A stretch of 64,000 bases of DNA from Qipengyuania sp. HL-TH1. GTDB lineage: Bacteria; Pseudomonadota; Alphaproteobacteria; Sphingomonadales; Sphingomonadaceae. The notes under the pieces are model-generated. The model worked only from the letters and a program-made list of their open reading frames with translations. It searched no databases and was not told the DNA's origin. Position 1 is the first letter of the stretch; each line of letters begins with the position of its first letter. The DNA lies in contig NZ_CP142675.1 in the NCBI RefSeq assembly GCF_036365825.1, positions 1,364,001 through 1,428,000 of the forward strand, written 5' to 3'. Made by a program: the position numbers and the translations under genes. Of this stretch, positions 6,906-16,261 are shown in pieces.

Positions 6906-9125
6906 TCAGTAACCGGTGCCCGGTTTGGGTGTCCCCACCTCGACCTCGACGAACTGCTTCGGCGTCCCCGCGCCCTCCTGCTCGCCCATGATCAGCGAAT
7001 AGGGATCGTCCGGCAGCGCGGCCAGCGGACGCCCGGCGGCTTCGATCTGATAGGGCGAGACGCGGTGGCGCGTACATAGCCCCTCGGCGCCGTCGCTGAT
7101 CAGCGGGTTCTCGAACTCGACGCCCTGCAGCGCTCCCTTCGAACGCCGCACGGTTGCCACCGCCAGTTGCCCGCCGCCGAGATCGAGCACCACCTGCGTG
7201 CCCAGCGGGACGTCGAGCAGGCCCTCGATCATCGCCCCCGTCTTCGACAGGTTGCGCATCACGACCTTGTAGCGATTGTCTTCATGGATCAGCCCAATCC
7301 GGCGGAACACGGTCTTGCGCGCAGCGCGATATTTGGCCGGCCCCCGCGCGTCGTAGATCAGTTGCCCATCGGCCAGCCGCTCGAGGAAATCCGCGTTCGG
7401 CATCGCGCGGGCGAAGATAAAGCCCTGGACCAGCGTGGCGCCGCGCTGGGTGACGAGTTCGAGCTCGTCCTTGGCCTCGACCCCCTCGGCCACCGTTTCC
7501 ATACCCAGCGCATCGGCAAGACCGACGATCGCAGTCAGAATCGCGGCGTTGTTGTTGCCTTCCTCGGTCGCACCGCGAACGAAGCTCTGGTCGATCTTGA
7601 TCGTGTCGAACGGCGCATTGCGCAGATAGCTCAGCGAACTGTAGCCGGTACCGAAATCGTCAAGCGCGAGTTTGACGCCCAGTTCCTTGAGTTCGGCGAA
7701 CATGGCCTGCACGCGCCCGGTATCGCCGAGAAACACGCTTTCGGTGATCTCGAGTTCGAGACGTGCAGGCTCCAGTCCACTGTTGGTCAGCGCCTTTCGG
7801 ACGGTCTGCGCAAAATCGTCATGCGCAAACTGCATTGCCGAGACATTCGCTGCGACGCGCAGATCGACCGGCCATTGCTTGGCGTCGCGGCAAACCTCGT
7901 TGAGCGCCCATTCGCCCATATCCCTAATGATGCCCATATCCTCGGCGACCGGGATAAAGACCGCGGGCGGGATATCGCCATGTTCGGGGTGATCCCAGCG
8001 CATCAGCGCCTCGCAGCTCTCGACCTTGTGGGTCTTGGCGCAGACGAGTGGTTGGTAGTGCATCGAAATCTGGCCATTGGAGATCGCGTCGCGCAAATCC
8101 TCCTCGACCTGGCGGCGATGTCTCGCCCCATCCTTCAGATCGCTCGAATAGAACCGGTACTGGCCGCGCCCGCCGCCCTTGGCCGCATAGAGCGCCAGAT
8201 CGGCCGCGGTGACCAGTTCCTCGGTATCGAGCCCGTCATAGGGCGCGATCGCGATGCCGATCGAGGCCCCGATGATCGCGCGCGCGCCATTGATCGAATA
8301 GGGCTGCGACAGCATCTGGATGAGCCGCTGGCCAAGTTCGCCGAGCGCGCCGCGATCATCGACATCGGGCATCACGATCTGGAATTCGTCACTGCCCAGA
8401 TGACCGATTTCGCCCGCGCCAGCGACAATCCGTTCAAGCCGCGACGCGACCTGCTTGAGCAGTTCGTCGCCGGCCTGATGGCCCAGTGTGTCGCTGACCT
8501 GCTTGAACCGGTCGAGATCGAGCGTCAGCAGCGCGCAAGCGCGTTTGGAGTTGCGATAGGCCTTGAGCGTCTCGGTCAGGCGCGTGGTCAGGCGATGACG
8601 ATTGGCCAGTCCGGTCACGGGATCGAATTGCGCCAACCGTTCGGCGTCGAGCCGGCTTTCGCGGCTGGTAGAGATGTCCTTGGCGCTGCCGCGGTACCCT
8701 GTGAAACGGCCCTTGTCGTCGAATTGGGGTTTACCGGCGATTTCCCACCAGACTTCGTCCTTGGTAAAGGCCAGGCGGACATTGAGCTGGCTGATCGAAT
8801 TGCGCGCGCTCAGGAGGAAGGCGAGCGGGCGCTGGGGCTTGTTGGGGTCGTCGGCCCGTTCGGGAATGAACAATTCGCCCAGGGGTTTGCCGATCGCCTC
8901 GCCATCGGACCAGCCGAGCTTCTCGGCGGCATTATCGGACAGATAGATCAGGCGTCCCTGCGCGTCGGTGGCCCAGAACCAGCCAAGTCCCGCGGCCTCG
9001 AAACTGTCGAGCAGTTCGACCCGGCGGATGGCATCGGAAGCAGCGATCGGGCGCAGCGGTGCCTCGTCCGACGCTGCATCCTCATCCGCCGTTGCCCGCA
9101 CCGATCGCGAGAAGAACCCTGCCAT
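6906..9125 (-). CDS. PAS-GGDEF-EAL-PilZ cyclic-di-GMP protein
   Basis: A 739-residue cytoplasmic signalling protein. Domains in order: PAS (about 35-155, with the PAC-like GYRGSAKDIS end), GGDEF (about 165-325), EAL (about 345-590) and a C-terminal PilZ domain (about 625-715). The cyclase signature is GSDEF at 244-248 rather than GGDEF, so cyclase activity is uncertain. The EAL part looks intact: EAL at 372-374, DDFGTGYSSLSYL, KIDQSFVRG and ETVAEGVE, consistent with c-di-GMP phosphodiesterase activity. The PilZ part has an Arg-rich lead-in and NLSKTG, matching the (D/N)xSxxG c-di-GMP site. So one chain may sense a signal, degrade c-di-GMP and also bind it. The frame extends to 9191; ATG at 9125 is preferred (MAGFFSRS, GGAG 11 bases upstream). 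It is divergent from the reductase gene at 9309. Confidence 0.92.
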   Translation of the reverse strand: MAGFFSRSVRATADEDAASDEAPLRPIAASDAIRRVELLDSFEAAGLGWFWATDAQGRLIYLSDNAAEKLGWSDGEAIGKPLGELFIPERADDPNKPQRPLAFLLSARNSISQLNVRLAFTKDEVWWEIAGKPQFDDKGRFTGYRGSAKDISTSRESRLDAERLAQFDPVTGLANRHRLTTRLTETLKAYRNSKRACALLTLDLDRFKQVSDTLGHQAGDELLKQVASRLERIVAGAGEIGHLGSDEFQIVMPDVDDRGALGELGQRLIQMLSQPYSINGARAIIGASIGIAIAPYDGLDTEELVTAADLALYAAKGGGRGQYRFYSSDLKDGARHRRQVEEDLRDAISNGQISMHYQPLVCAKTHKVESCEALMRWDHPEHGDIPPAVFIPVAEDMGIIRDMGEWALNEVCRDAKQWPVDLRVAANVSAMQFAHDDFAQTVRKALTNSGLEPARLELEITESVFLGDTGRVQAMFAELKELGVKLALDDFGTGYSSLSYLRNAPFDTIKIDQSFVRGATEEGNNNAAILTAIVGLADALGMETVAEGVEAKDELELVTQRGATLVQGFIFARAMPNADFLERLADGQLIYDARGPAKYRAARKTVFRRIGLIHEDNRYKVVMRNLSKTGAMIEGLLDVPLGTQVVLDLGGGQLAVATVRRSKGALQGVEFENPLISDGAEGLCTRHRVSPYQIEAAGRPLAALPDDPYSLIMGEQEGAGTPKQFVEVEVGTPKPGTGY

Positions 9126-9203
9126 GTGTATTGATGCTCCGATTGATTGCCCACGGGTGCAGTCCGGCGCCCCCCGGCGAAGTCCAATCATAGCAAATGT
9201 ACC

Positions 9204-9239
9204 TTAACAGGCGGCTAACCATGTTTACCGGAGGTTTAC
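9204..9239. promoter_or_regulatory. CtrA-like half-site pair and 11-bp-spaced direct repeats
   Basis: In the 183-bp divergent intergenic region, TTAA-N7-CTAA occurs at 9204-9218, one base off the alphaproteobacterial CtrA consensus TTAA-N7-TTAA. Immediately after, GTTTAC is repeated at 9223 and 9234, 11 bp apart on the same face of the helix. Either could be a regulator site for the c-di-GMP gene or the reductase gene. Short motifs like this arise by chance, so confidence is limited. Confidence 0.35.
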
Positions 9240-9308
9240 GGTTGCCCGCATCGGCTTGCCAGCCAGCGGGCGCGCGTGCATGGATTGTCCGTCTTGTGGG
9301 AGAAGGAC

Positions 9309-10619
9309 ATGCGGCACATCGCGATCGTGGGGTCGGGCCCGGCGGGCTATTACACGGCCGAAGCGGCGGTCAAGAAATGGGGCGAGGACGCCCGCATCGA
9401 TGTGTTCGACAAACTCCCCGTACCCTTCGGGCTGATCCGTACCGGGGTCGCTCCCGACCACCAGTCGATCAAGGCCGTTGCGCGGCGCTACGAGAAGACT
9501 GCGATTGGCGATACCGTCCGCTTCGTCGGCAATGTCGCGGTGGGCGAAGACATCACCATTGCCGAACTGGGCGAGCTTTACGATGCGGTGGTTCTGGCCA
9601 CCGGGGCGCCGGTCGACCGCGCGCTGCCGATTGCCGGGGCCGATGCGAACAACGTCCTCGGCAGCGCGGCTTTCGTCGGCTGGTACAATGGCCATCCCGA
9701 ATTCGCCGCGCTCGGCCCGCAGCTATCGGGCAAGCATGCTGTCGTGATTGGCATGGGCAATGTCGCGCTCGACGTCGCACGCATCCTGGCCAAGACCGAG
9801 AGCGAGTTTGCCGGTTCGGATATCGTCACCCATGCGCTCGACGCCCTGCGCACCAGCAGTATCGAGACGATCACCATCCTCGGGCGCCGCGGCCCGCACC
9901 AGATCATGATGACGCCCAAGGAGCTGGGCGAACTCCTGCATCTCGAGCGCGCCCGCCCGCAGGTCGATGAGGCCGACCTGCCGCCGGTCGATGACGACGC
10001 CGTGCTCGAGCCGGGCCAGCGCAAATCGGTTGCCCTGCTACGCGAATTCGCCGCCCTCCCCGCCGAGGCTGCGGAGAAAAAACCGCTCACCATCGCGTTC
10101 GATTTCTATGCCAGTCCGCAGGCGATCCTGAGCGACGATGGCAAGCTCGCCGGTGTCGAGGTCGAGCGGACGGCGATCGAAGCCGGGCGCGCGGTGGGCA
10201 CGGGCGAGACCTACCGCCTGCCCGCCGATCTGGTGGTGACCTGCATCGGCTACCAGACCTCCCCGATACCGGGAGTGCCCTTCGACGAGCGCGCCGGCCG
10301 CTTCGCCAATGAGGAGGGGCGGATCGGACCCGGCCTTTACTGCGTCGGCTGGGCCAAGCGCGGACCCAGCGGCACGATCGGCACCAACCGGCCCGATGGC
10401 TATGCGGTGATCGATGTGGTGGACGCGGACATCGGCGCTGGCTCGGACAGACGCGGCCGCGACGGGTTCGACCAGCTCGCCCGCGAGCGCGAACTTGACG
10501 TGGTGACCTTCCGCGACTGGCAGAAGATCGAGGAAGCCGAGATCGCGGCCGCCCGCGCCGGCGCGCCGCGCGAGAAGTTCGTCGATATCGCCAGCATGAT
10601 CGCTGCCCGCGGAGAATAA
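9309..10619 (+). CDS. Ferredoxin/adrenodoxin reductase-like FAD-NADP oxidoreductase
   Basis: A 436-residue flavoprotein of the adrenodoxin-reductase (FNR, GR-type) family, which passes electrons from NADPH to a ferredoxin. The FAD-binding motif GSGPAGYYTAEAA is at the N-terminus, the PVPFGLIRTGVAPDH segment is typical of this family, and the NADP-binding motif GMGNVALDVARIL lies near residue 148. The C-terminal FAD contact is in the GWAKRGPSGTIGTNR segment. Length fits bacterial FprA-like proteins (about 430-460). The open frame begins at 9276, but ATG at 9309 puts the FAD motif at the usual distance and has a GAGAAGG ribosome-binding site. No ferredoxin gene lies beside it. It probably serves iron-sulfur assembly or cytochrome P450s; that is inference. 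Confidence 0.9.
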   Translation: MRHIAIVGSGPAGYYTAEAAVKKWGEDARIDVFDKLPVPFGLIRTGVAPDHQSIKAVARRYEKTAIGDTVRFVGNVAVGEDITIAELGELYDAVVLATGAPVDRALPIAGADANNVLGSAAFVGWYNGHPEFAALGPQLSGKHAVVIGMGNVALDVARILAKTESEFAGSDIVTHALDALRTSSIETITILGRRGPHQIMMTPKELGELLHLERARPQVDEADLPPVDDDAVLEPGQRKSVALLREFAALPAEAAEKKPLTIAFDFYASPQAILSDDGKLAGVEVERTAIEAGRAVGTGETYRLPADLVVTCIGYQTSPIPGVPFDERAGRFANEEGRIGPGLYCVGWAKRGPSGTIGTNRPDGYAVIDVVDADIGAGSDRRGRDGFDQLARERELDVVTFRDWQKIEEAEIAAARAGAPREKFVDIASMIAARGE

Positions 10620-10708
10620 GCCGCGCTTGCCTAATTCGCGTCGCCGCAGCATGAACCACCGCGGTCGCAACTATAACGATAAGAATATCAGCGGAGAGAC
10701 CCTCGAAC

Positions 10709-10831
10709 ATGACCAGGCTCGACAGCGAAGCTGCCCGGCATACCGGCGGCTGCGGCCACCGTGACCGACCGGCGCAGGAGAATGCGTTCTCCTTGCGCCC
10801 CAAGGACAGATCGTCGGGGAGCCCCAGCTAG
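10709..10831 (+). CDS. Possible 40-aa leader ORF in frame with the MFS gene
   Basis: ATG at 10709 opens a 40-codon frame (MTRLDSEAARHTGG start) that ends with TAG at 10829-10831, directly followed by the GTG start of the MFS transporter in the same frame. A GGAG lies 12 bases upstream of the ATG, rather far for a ribosome-binding site. It could be a leader peptide, a remnant of a longer MFS N-terminus broken by a nonsense mutation, or chance. It contains a strong hairpin. Confidence 0.35.
   Translation: MTRLDSEAARHTGGCGHRDRPAQENAFSLRPKDRSSGSPS
10771..10799 (+). promoter_or_regulatory. Long hairpin in the MFS gene leader
   Basis: GGCGCAGGAGAA (10771-10782), a TGCG loop, and a 13-base complement (10787-10799) form a 12-bp stem with one bulged T. 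It lies inside the 40-codon leader ORF, 33 bp before the MFS start, and is not followed by a T tract. A role in attenuation or transcript stability is possible. Confidence 0.45.
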
Positions 10832-12319
10832 GTGGCCGGCGACCCGGCGCTGGCTGCCAATCCGCTCTCGCATCAACACATTCGCCGGACCTCCGGCGAA
10901 GGCGGCGCACTGGGCCGAACCGGCTTTGCCTGGGCGGTCTTCGAATGGGCCCGTAATCCCTATTACGTCCTCGTCGTCATCTACATTTTCGCGCCCTATT
11001 TCGCGCGTGACATCATTGGTGCGGATTTGCTCGCCAGCGGGACGCTCGACGCGATGGAGCCCGAGGCGGCGCTGGCCGCGGCCAATGCGCAAGGCCAGGC
11101 AACGATCGCCTCGGTCACCAAATGGGCCGGGATCATTGCCGCGCTGACCGCGCCCTTCCTGGGCGCGGCACTCGATCGCGGGGGACGGCTCAAACCGATC
11201 CTGGTCATTTTCCTCGGCTCGATCGCAATCTGCTCGGCGCTGCTATGGTTCGCCATGCCGGGCGGTGCGGGCCTGCCGGTGCCGATGATCATGGCGCTGC
11301 TGGTCATCGCCTATGTCAGCTTCACCTATTCCGAGGTCACCCATAACGCGATGCTCAGCGTCGCCGGGGAGCCGCGGCGGCTGGCTATGATTTCGGGGCT
11401 CGGCCTGGGCCTGGGCAATCTTGCCGCGACATTGATCTTCATCGCGATTGCACTTTTGTTCGTCCTGCCCGCGATGATCGGCTGGCCCTTCGCAGTCCCG
11501 CAATTCGGCGTCGATCTGGCGAGCTTCGAGCATGCCCGCATGGTCGGCCCGATCTGCGCGGTCTGGCTGGTGCTGTTCTCGATCCCCTTCTTCCGCAACG
11601 CCCGCGATACGGGCGTCCCCGGGGCAAGCTGGATCGCGGCGTTCCGCGATGGCGCGCGCAGCGTCTGGCGCACGGTGCGCGAGGCGGCGCAATACCGCCA
11701 GCTGATGACATTCCTGGTCGCGCGCATGTTCTACGCCGATGCCATGGCCGCGCTGCTGGCGCTCGGCGCGGTCTATGTCGCGCTGTTCCTCGGCTGGAAC
11801 TTCCTCGAAATGCTGTGCTACGCGATCTTCGCCAGCGCCTGCGCCTTTTGCGGCGGGATCTTCGGCGGCTGGCTCGAGGGCAAGGTCGGGGTGAAACGCG
11901 CGCTGGCGCTGGAGATCCTCGCAATGATCGTCGTCGGGCTGGTCCAGCTCAGCATCACGCGCGACAGCCTGTTTCTCGGGCTGGTCGAGAATGTCGTGGT
12001 GTGGGACGGACTGGTCTTCCGCACGCTGTCGGACCTCGTCTATCTCGGGCTGATCAGCGTCATCGCGGTGACCGCCACCGCCAGCATTTCGTCGAGCCGG
12101 AGCATGCTCGTCACCCTCGCCCCGCCGGGGCGCAGCGGTGAATTCTTCGGCCTCTACGCCATCGCCGGGACGATTACCGTGTGGATGGGGCCGCTGCTGG
12201 TCGAACAGTTCACGCTGTGGTCGGGCGACCAGCGGATCGGAATGACCTCGATCCACCTGCTGTTCGTCATCGGCCTCGCTGCGCTGCTGACAGTGAGGAT
12301 GCCCGACCGGGCCACCTAG
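10832..12319 (+). CDS. MFS transporter, UMF1/Atg22-like
   Basis: A 495-residue integral membrane protein with about 12 hydrophobic segments. The opening WAVFEWARNPYYVLVVIYIFAPYF segment (about residues 33-56) is typical of the UMF1-type (Atg22-related) major facilitator proteins; a long interhelix region in the middle and several later helices (LMTFLVARMFYADAMAALLALG, about 290-311) match that family. Substrate unknown; related proteins are often annotated as amino-acid or general effluxers. The GTG at 10832 follows the TAG of the leader ORF directly, with GGGGAG 10 bases upstream. Transcribed alone on the + strand, upstream of the amidohydrolase pair after a 61-bp gap. Confidence 0.85.
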   Translation: MAGDPALAANPLSHQHIRRTSGEGGALGRTGFAWAVFEWARNPYYVLVVIYIFAPYFARDIIGADLLASGTLDAMEPEAALAAANAQGQATIASVTKWAGIIAALTAPFLGAALDRGGRLKPILVIFLGSIAICSALLWFAMPGGAGLPVPMIMALLVIAYVSFTYSEVTHNAMLSVAGEPRRLAMISGLGLGLGNLAATLIFIAIALLFVLPAMIGWPFAVPQFGVDLASFEHARMVGPICAVWLVLFSIPFFRNARDTGVPGASWIAAFRDGARSVWRTVREAAQYRQLMTFLVARMFYADAMAALLALGAVYVALFLGWNFLEMLCYAIFASACAFCGGIFGGWLEGKVGVKRALALEILAMIVVGLVQLSITRDSLFLGLVENVVVWDGLVFRTLSDLVYLGLISVIAVTATASISSSRSMLVTLAPPGRSGEFFGLYAIAGTITVWMGPLLVEQFTLWSGDQRIGMTSIHLLFVIGLAALLTVRMPDRAT

Positions 12320-12380
12320 TCTGCGCTGGACTCATCGGTTGCATTGTGGAACCTTCCTCCGTGGAGAGAGGAGCACAAAC

Positions 12381-14132
12381 ATGCCCGCATATGATCTGAT
12401 CATTCGCAACGGGACCATCGTCGATGGCACCGGCCAGGACCGCTTCACCGGCGATATCGCCGTCAAGGATGGCCTGATCGCCCAGGTGGGCAAAGTCACC
12501 GGCGATGCCGCCGAGGAAATCGACGCGCAGGGGCATCTGGTCACGCCCGGCTTTGTCGACATCCATACGCATTATGACGGTCAGGCCACCTGGGACCAGG
12601 AAATGGCCCCCTCGAGCTGGCACGGCGTCACTACCGTGGTGATGGGCAATTGCGGCGTCGGCTTTGCGCCCGCCAAGCCCGACAAGCACGAATGGCTGAT
12701 CGGCCTGATGGAAGGCGTCGAAGATATTCCCGGCACCGCTCTGGCCGAAGGCATGAACTGGGACTGGGAGACCTTCCCCGAATATCTCGACGCGCTCGAG
12801 AAACTGCCGCGCACGGTCGACGTCGGCACGCATGTGCCCCACGGTTCGGTGCGCGCCTATGTGCTCGGCGATCGCGAACGCCCCGGTGCCGTGCCGACCG
12901 CCGAAGACATCGCGGCCATGAGCCGCATCGTCGAAGACGGCGTGCGCGCGGGCGCGCTGGGTTTCTCCACCTCGCGCACCGTATTGCACCGCGATATCGG
13001 CGGCGAAGTCGTCCCCGGCACCACCGCGACCGCCGAAGAACTGGTCGAGATCGGCCGCGCGATGGGCCGCGCCGGGCACGGCGTATTCGAAATGGCCAGC
13101 GACATGATGCGCGAATGGGACGAGTTCGGCTGGATGGGGCAGATGAGCCGCGAGACCGGGCTGCCGGTTACCTTCGCTGCGCTCCAGTCGATCGCCAAGG
13201 AAATGCCGCTCGACGAGCAGATCGAAAGCATGCGCGCCGAAAACGACAATGGCGCCAATATCGTCGCGCAGATCGCGCTACGCGGCAACGGGATCGTGAT
13301 GGCGTGGCAGGGCACCGTCCACCCCTTCCGCCTCAAGCCGAGCTGGAAGGAGATCGAGGACCTGCCGTGGGAGGAGCAGAAGGCGAAGCTGTTCGATCCC
13401 GAGTTCAAGGCGCGCCTGATCGCCGAACAGCATGATTTCTCCGAGGTCAATCAGGACATCATGGGGCTGATCATGGTGGTCTGCGGCGGATGGAACATGC
13501 AGTTCGAGATGGACCCCGACTTCAATTACGAACCGACCGCGGAAGAAAGCATTCTCGAACGCGCCAAGGCCGCCGGGCTGTCGGGCGACGAATATGCCTA
13601 CGATCTGCTCTGCCGCGACGGAGGCAAGGGCTTCATCTACCTGCCGATCCTCAATTATGCCGATGGCAATCTTGATTTTCTCAAAGACCTGCAACATGCC
13701 GACGACACGGTTAATTCGCTGTCCGATGGCGGCGCGCATTGCGGGACCATCTGCGATGCCGCCTCGCCCACCTTCATGCTGCAGCACTGGGTGCGCGACC
13801 GGGCGCGCGGCACGATCGGCCTGGAAAACGCGATCAAGCGCCAGTGTAACGATACCGCGCGGCTGTACGGGCTGGAGGATCGCGGCGTGCTCGCGCCGGG
13901 CTATCTCGCGGACATCAACATCATCGACATGGACCGGCTCAAGCTGGGCAAGCCATGGCTCGCCTTCGACTTGCCCGCTGGCGGCAAGCGCCTGCTGCAG
14001 AAGGCCGAAGGCTATGTCGCCACGATCAAGAACGGCAAGGTTACTTTCCGCGAAGGTGAATGGACCGGCGCGGCACCCGGGGGACTGATCCGCGGCCCGC
14101 AGCGGGTCGAACTGCTGGAGGCAGCCGAATGA
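12381..14132 (+). CDS. Amidohydrolase, N-acyl-D-amino-acid deacylase family
   Basis: A 583-residue metal-dependent hydrolase of the D-aminoacylase/dihydroorotase-like amidohydrolase group. Key features: the N-terminal small barrel strand [15 protein letters not shown], the metal-binding [13 protein letters not shown] motif near residue 62, [12 protein letters not shown], and a C-terminal [15 protein letters not shown] typical of the second half of the composite barrel. These enzymes hydrolyse N-acyl-D-amino acids or related amides; the true substrate cannot be told from sequence. The frame is open from 12339, but ATG at 12381 has a strong GGAGAGAGGAG ribosome-binding site and gives the family start. 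The stop overlaps the next gene by 4 bp (ATGA), so the two are translationally coupled. Confidence 0.9.
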   Translation: MPAYDLIIRNGTIVDGTGQDRFTGDIAVKDGLIAQVGKVTGDAAEEIDAQGHLVTPGFVDIHTHYDGQATWDQEMAPSSWHGVTTVVMGNCGVGFAPAKPDKHEWLIGLMEGVEDIPGTALAEGMNWDWETFPEYLDALEKLPRTVDVGTHVPHGSVRAYVLGDRERPGAVPTAEDIAAMSRIVEDGVRAGALGFSTSRTVLHRDIGGEVVPGTTATAEELVEIGRAMGRAGHGVFEMASDMMREWDEFGWMGQMSRETGLPVTFAALQSIAKEMPLDEQIESMRAENDNGANIVAQIALRGNGIVMAWQGTVHPFRLKPSWKEIEDLPWEEQKAKLFDPEFKARLIAEQHDFSEVNQDIMGLIMVVCGGWNMQFEMDPDFNYEPTAEESILERAKAAGLSGDEYAYDLLCRDGGKGFIYLPILNYADGNLDFLKDLQHADDTVNSLSDGGAHCGTICDAASPTFMLQHWVRDRARGTIGLENAIKRQCNDTARLYGLEDRGVLAPGYLADINIIDMDRLKLGKPWLAFDLPAGGKRLLQKAEGYVATIKNGKVTFREGEWTGAAPGGLIRGPQRVELLEAAE

Positions 14133-15139
14133 AAGCGATCCGTACGGGCGCGACGCCCTCCACGCTGGACGCGCTGGAATATTGCGACATCGACGATGCC
14201 GCCGCGCCCGGTCCCGGCGAGATTACGGTCGGGTTGAAGGCAAGCTCGCTCAACTATCACGACTATGCGGTGGTCAAGGGCATGATCCCCTCCCCGCAAG
14301 GCCGCATCCCGATGTCCGATGGCGCGGGCGTGGTCACTGCGGTGGGCGAAGGCGTGACCGAATTCGCCGTGGGCGATCACGTCGTCAGCACCTTCTTTCC
14401 CGACTGGCTCGACGGCTCTCCGCCCACCAGTGCCTTCACCCGCGTGCCGGGTGACGGCATCGATGGCTATGCGCGCGAAGCGGTCACCGCGCCGACGCAT
14501 TGGTTCACCCGCGCGCCCAAGGGCTTCAGCCATGCCGAAGCGGCCACGCTGACCTGCGCCGGACTGACCGCGTGGCGCGCCTTGTTCGTGGATTACGCCC
14601 TCAAGCCCGGGGACACGGTGCTGGTCCAGGGCACCGGCGGCGTGTCCATCTTCGCGCTGCAGTTCGCCAAGGCGGCCGGCGCGATGGTGATTGCCACTTC
14701 TTCTTCGGACGAGAAGCTCGAGCGGGTGAAGGCGCTCGGCGCGGACCATCTGATCAATTACAAGGAAGTGCAGGCCTGGGGACCGAAGGCGCTGGAGATC
14801 ACCGGCGGCCGCGGGGTCGATTGCGTGGTCGAGATCGGCGGTGCGGGAACGCTCGACCAGTCGATGCTGGCAAGCCGCGTCGGCGGGCATGTCGCGCTGA
14901 TCGGCGTACTTGCGGGTTTTGCCGGGCCGGTGCAGACCGCGCTGCTGTTCTCCAAGAACCTCAAGGTGCAGGGCCTGACCGTGGGCAGTCGCAAGATGCA
15001 GCAGGATATGGTTGCCGCGATCGAGGCGAACGGGTTGAAACCCGAAATCAGCGATACATTCGCGCTGGAGAATCTGGCCGATGCCTTCCGCCATCAGGAA
15101 AGCGGCGGTCACTTCGGCAAGATCGCGATCGAGATCTAG
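14129..15139 (+). CDS. NAD(P)-dependent alcohol dehydrogenase, MDR superfamily
   Basis: A 336-residue medium-chain dehydrogenase/reductase of the quinone-oxidoreductase-like, probably zinc-independent type. It has the LNYHDYAVVKG substrate-side segment and the nucleotide-binding motif GTGGVSIFALQFAKAAG near residue 169. No clear catalytic or structural zinc cysteine cluster is visible. The ATG at 14129 overlaps the amidohydrolase stop by 4 bp and has GGAG upstream, so the pair forms an operon; a joint role in metabolising an N-acyl compound is inference. Its end overlaps the convergent DUF2855 gene by 4 bp. Confidence 0.88.
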   Translation: MKAIRTGATPSTLDALEYCDIDDAAAPGPGEITVGLKASSLNYHDYAVVKGMIPSPQGRIPMSDGAGVVTAVGEGVTEFAVGDHVVSTFFPDWLDGSPPTSAFTRVPGDGIDGYAREAVTAPTHWFTRAPKGFSHAEAATLTCAGLTAWRALFVDYALKPGDTVLVQGTGGVSIFALQFAKAAGAMVIATSSSDEKLERVKALGADHLINYKEVQAWGPKALEITGGRGVDCVVEIGGAGTLDQSMLASRVGGHVALIGVLAGFAGPVQTALLFSKNLKVQGLTVGSRKMQQDMVAAIEANGLKPEISDTFALENLADAFRHQESGGHFGKIAIEI

Positions 15140-16212
15140 GGCTCGATCACGATCCCCCTCGCGGGATCGACGCTGCCGCCGACCATGACGGCAAAGATGT
15201 CCCGCGCGGCGGCGAGGCCCGCGAGCCGTTCGATGGTCACGCTGTCGCCCGCATCGGCGAGGAACGCGCGCCAGCTGGCTGCCATCTGCTTGCCCGCTTC
15301 TTCGGGACCAAGGCCCTTGAACAGCGCGACCGCGTGATCGGGGGCAAAGAACAGCGTCGGCGTCGGCCCGGGAAGCTCAGCGGTGCCCCCGCCGCGTTCG
15401 TCGATATGCGTCGCCCCGACGAGGCAGGAATAGTGCAACGTTTCGTCCAACCGCTCGTGAATCTCGCGCAGGAGGCCGGCATTGCCCGCGAAGTCGACCG
15501 CCACGCTCGGCGCCTGTTCCAGCTCGGCGACGCGGTCATAGGCGATCACCCGATCGTACAGCCCGCTCGCCTCGACAAATGCGACATTGCCCGCCGAGGT
15601 TAGTCCCACCCGCCGCACTTCGGGCGAACGATGCTTGGCCACGCTCGCCAAACCCATCGCGGTCTTTGACGAGGCGCTGGTGATGACCAATTGCCGCGCA
15701 CTGAACCAGTCTTGCGAGCGCATGAAATATTCGATCAGGAAACCGGTCTTGAACAGCGGCCCGAAGATCATCCGTTCGCCCTCGCGCGCCGGGTCATGCT
15801 CGGGGTCGGCGGCGAGCCGTGAATACTGGTTGTAGATCGGGCTCATCGGCTGGCGATGTTCGGCCATGTCAGCGAAACCGCCCGCCGAAACCTTGCCCGG
15901 CACGACATCGAGATGCGTCGCCATGGGCAGGTAGCCATAGACCCGCTCGCCCACCGCGATTTCGGGATGATTGCTCTCGATCACCCGCGCGTGCCCCCAC
16001 ATGGGCACGATGCCCATGCCTTCGGGAGCGGGGAAGAAGTTCCAATAGCCGAAGCCGTCGCCAACGACGGCGTAGGTCACATTATTCGCAGTAACCGAGA
16101 AGCTCTCGATCGCGAGGCGAATGGCGCCCGCGGCCAACTCCCCTTGCTCACACTCGACCAGTTCGGCCGTGGCAATGGCATCCTTGCGGACATGAACCTG
16201 CTGCATTCGCAC
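15136..16212 (-). CDS. DUF2855 family protein
   Basis: A 358-residue soluble protein of the DUF2855 family. It has an MDR-like layout: an N-terminal part with WGHARVIESNHPEIAVGERVYGYLP, a QLVITSASSKTAMGLA segment (about 170-190) that takes the place of the nucleotide-binding loop, then VDFAGNAGLLREIHERL. In this family the first residues and the FF-P-GxGxVP-WG region are conserved. Substrate and reaction are unknown; a reductase role on a lipid or quinone has been suggested only by fold. Single gene, convergent with the dehydrogenase at 14129 and starting 50 bp from the dnaN stop. Confidence 0.85.
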   Translation of the reverse strand: MRMQQVHVRKDAIATAELVECEQGELAAGAIRLAIESFSVTANNVTYAVVGDGFGYWNFFPAPEGMGIVPMWGHARVIESNHPEIAVGERVYGYLPMATHLDVVPGKVSAGGFADMAEHRQPMSPIYNQYSRLAADPEHDPAREGERMIFGPLFKTGFLIEYFMRSQDWFSARQLVITSASSKTAMGLASVAKHRSPEVRRVGLTSAGNVAFVEASGLYDRVIAYDRVAELEQAPSVAVDFAGNAGLLREIHERLDETLHYSCLVGATHIDERGGGTAELPGPTPTLFFAPDHAVALFKGLGPEEAGKQMAASWRAFLADAGDSVTIERLAGLAAARDIFAVMVGGSVDPARGIVIEP

Positions 16213-16261
16213 CTCTCCTTGTGGAGCGAGGCTACCGACCTGCCGGTGCGAATGCGAGCGA

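Noticed and set aside
7167..9134. 655-aa open frame antisense to the GGDEF/EAL gene
   Set aside because: Shadow of a gene with clear domains; no recognisable motif.
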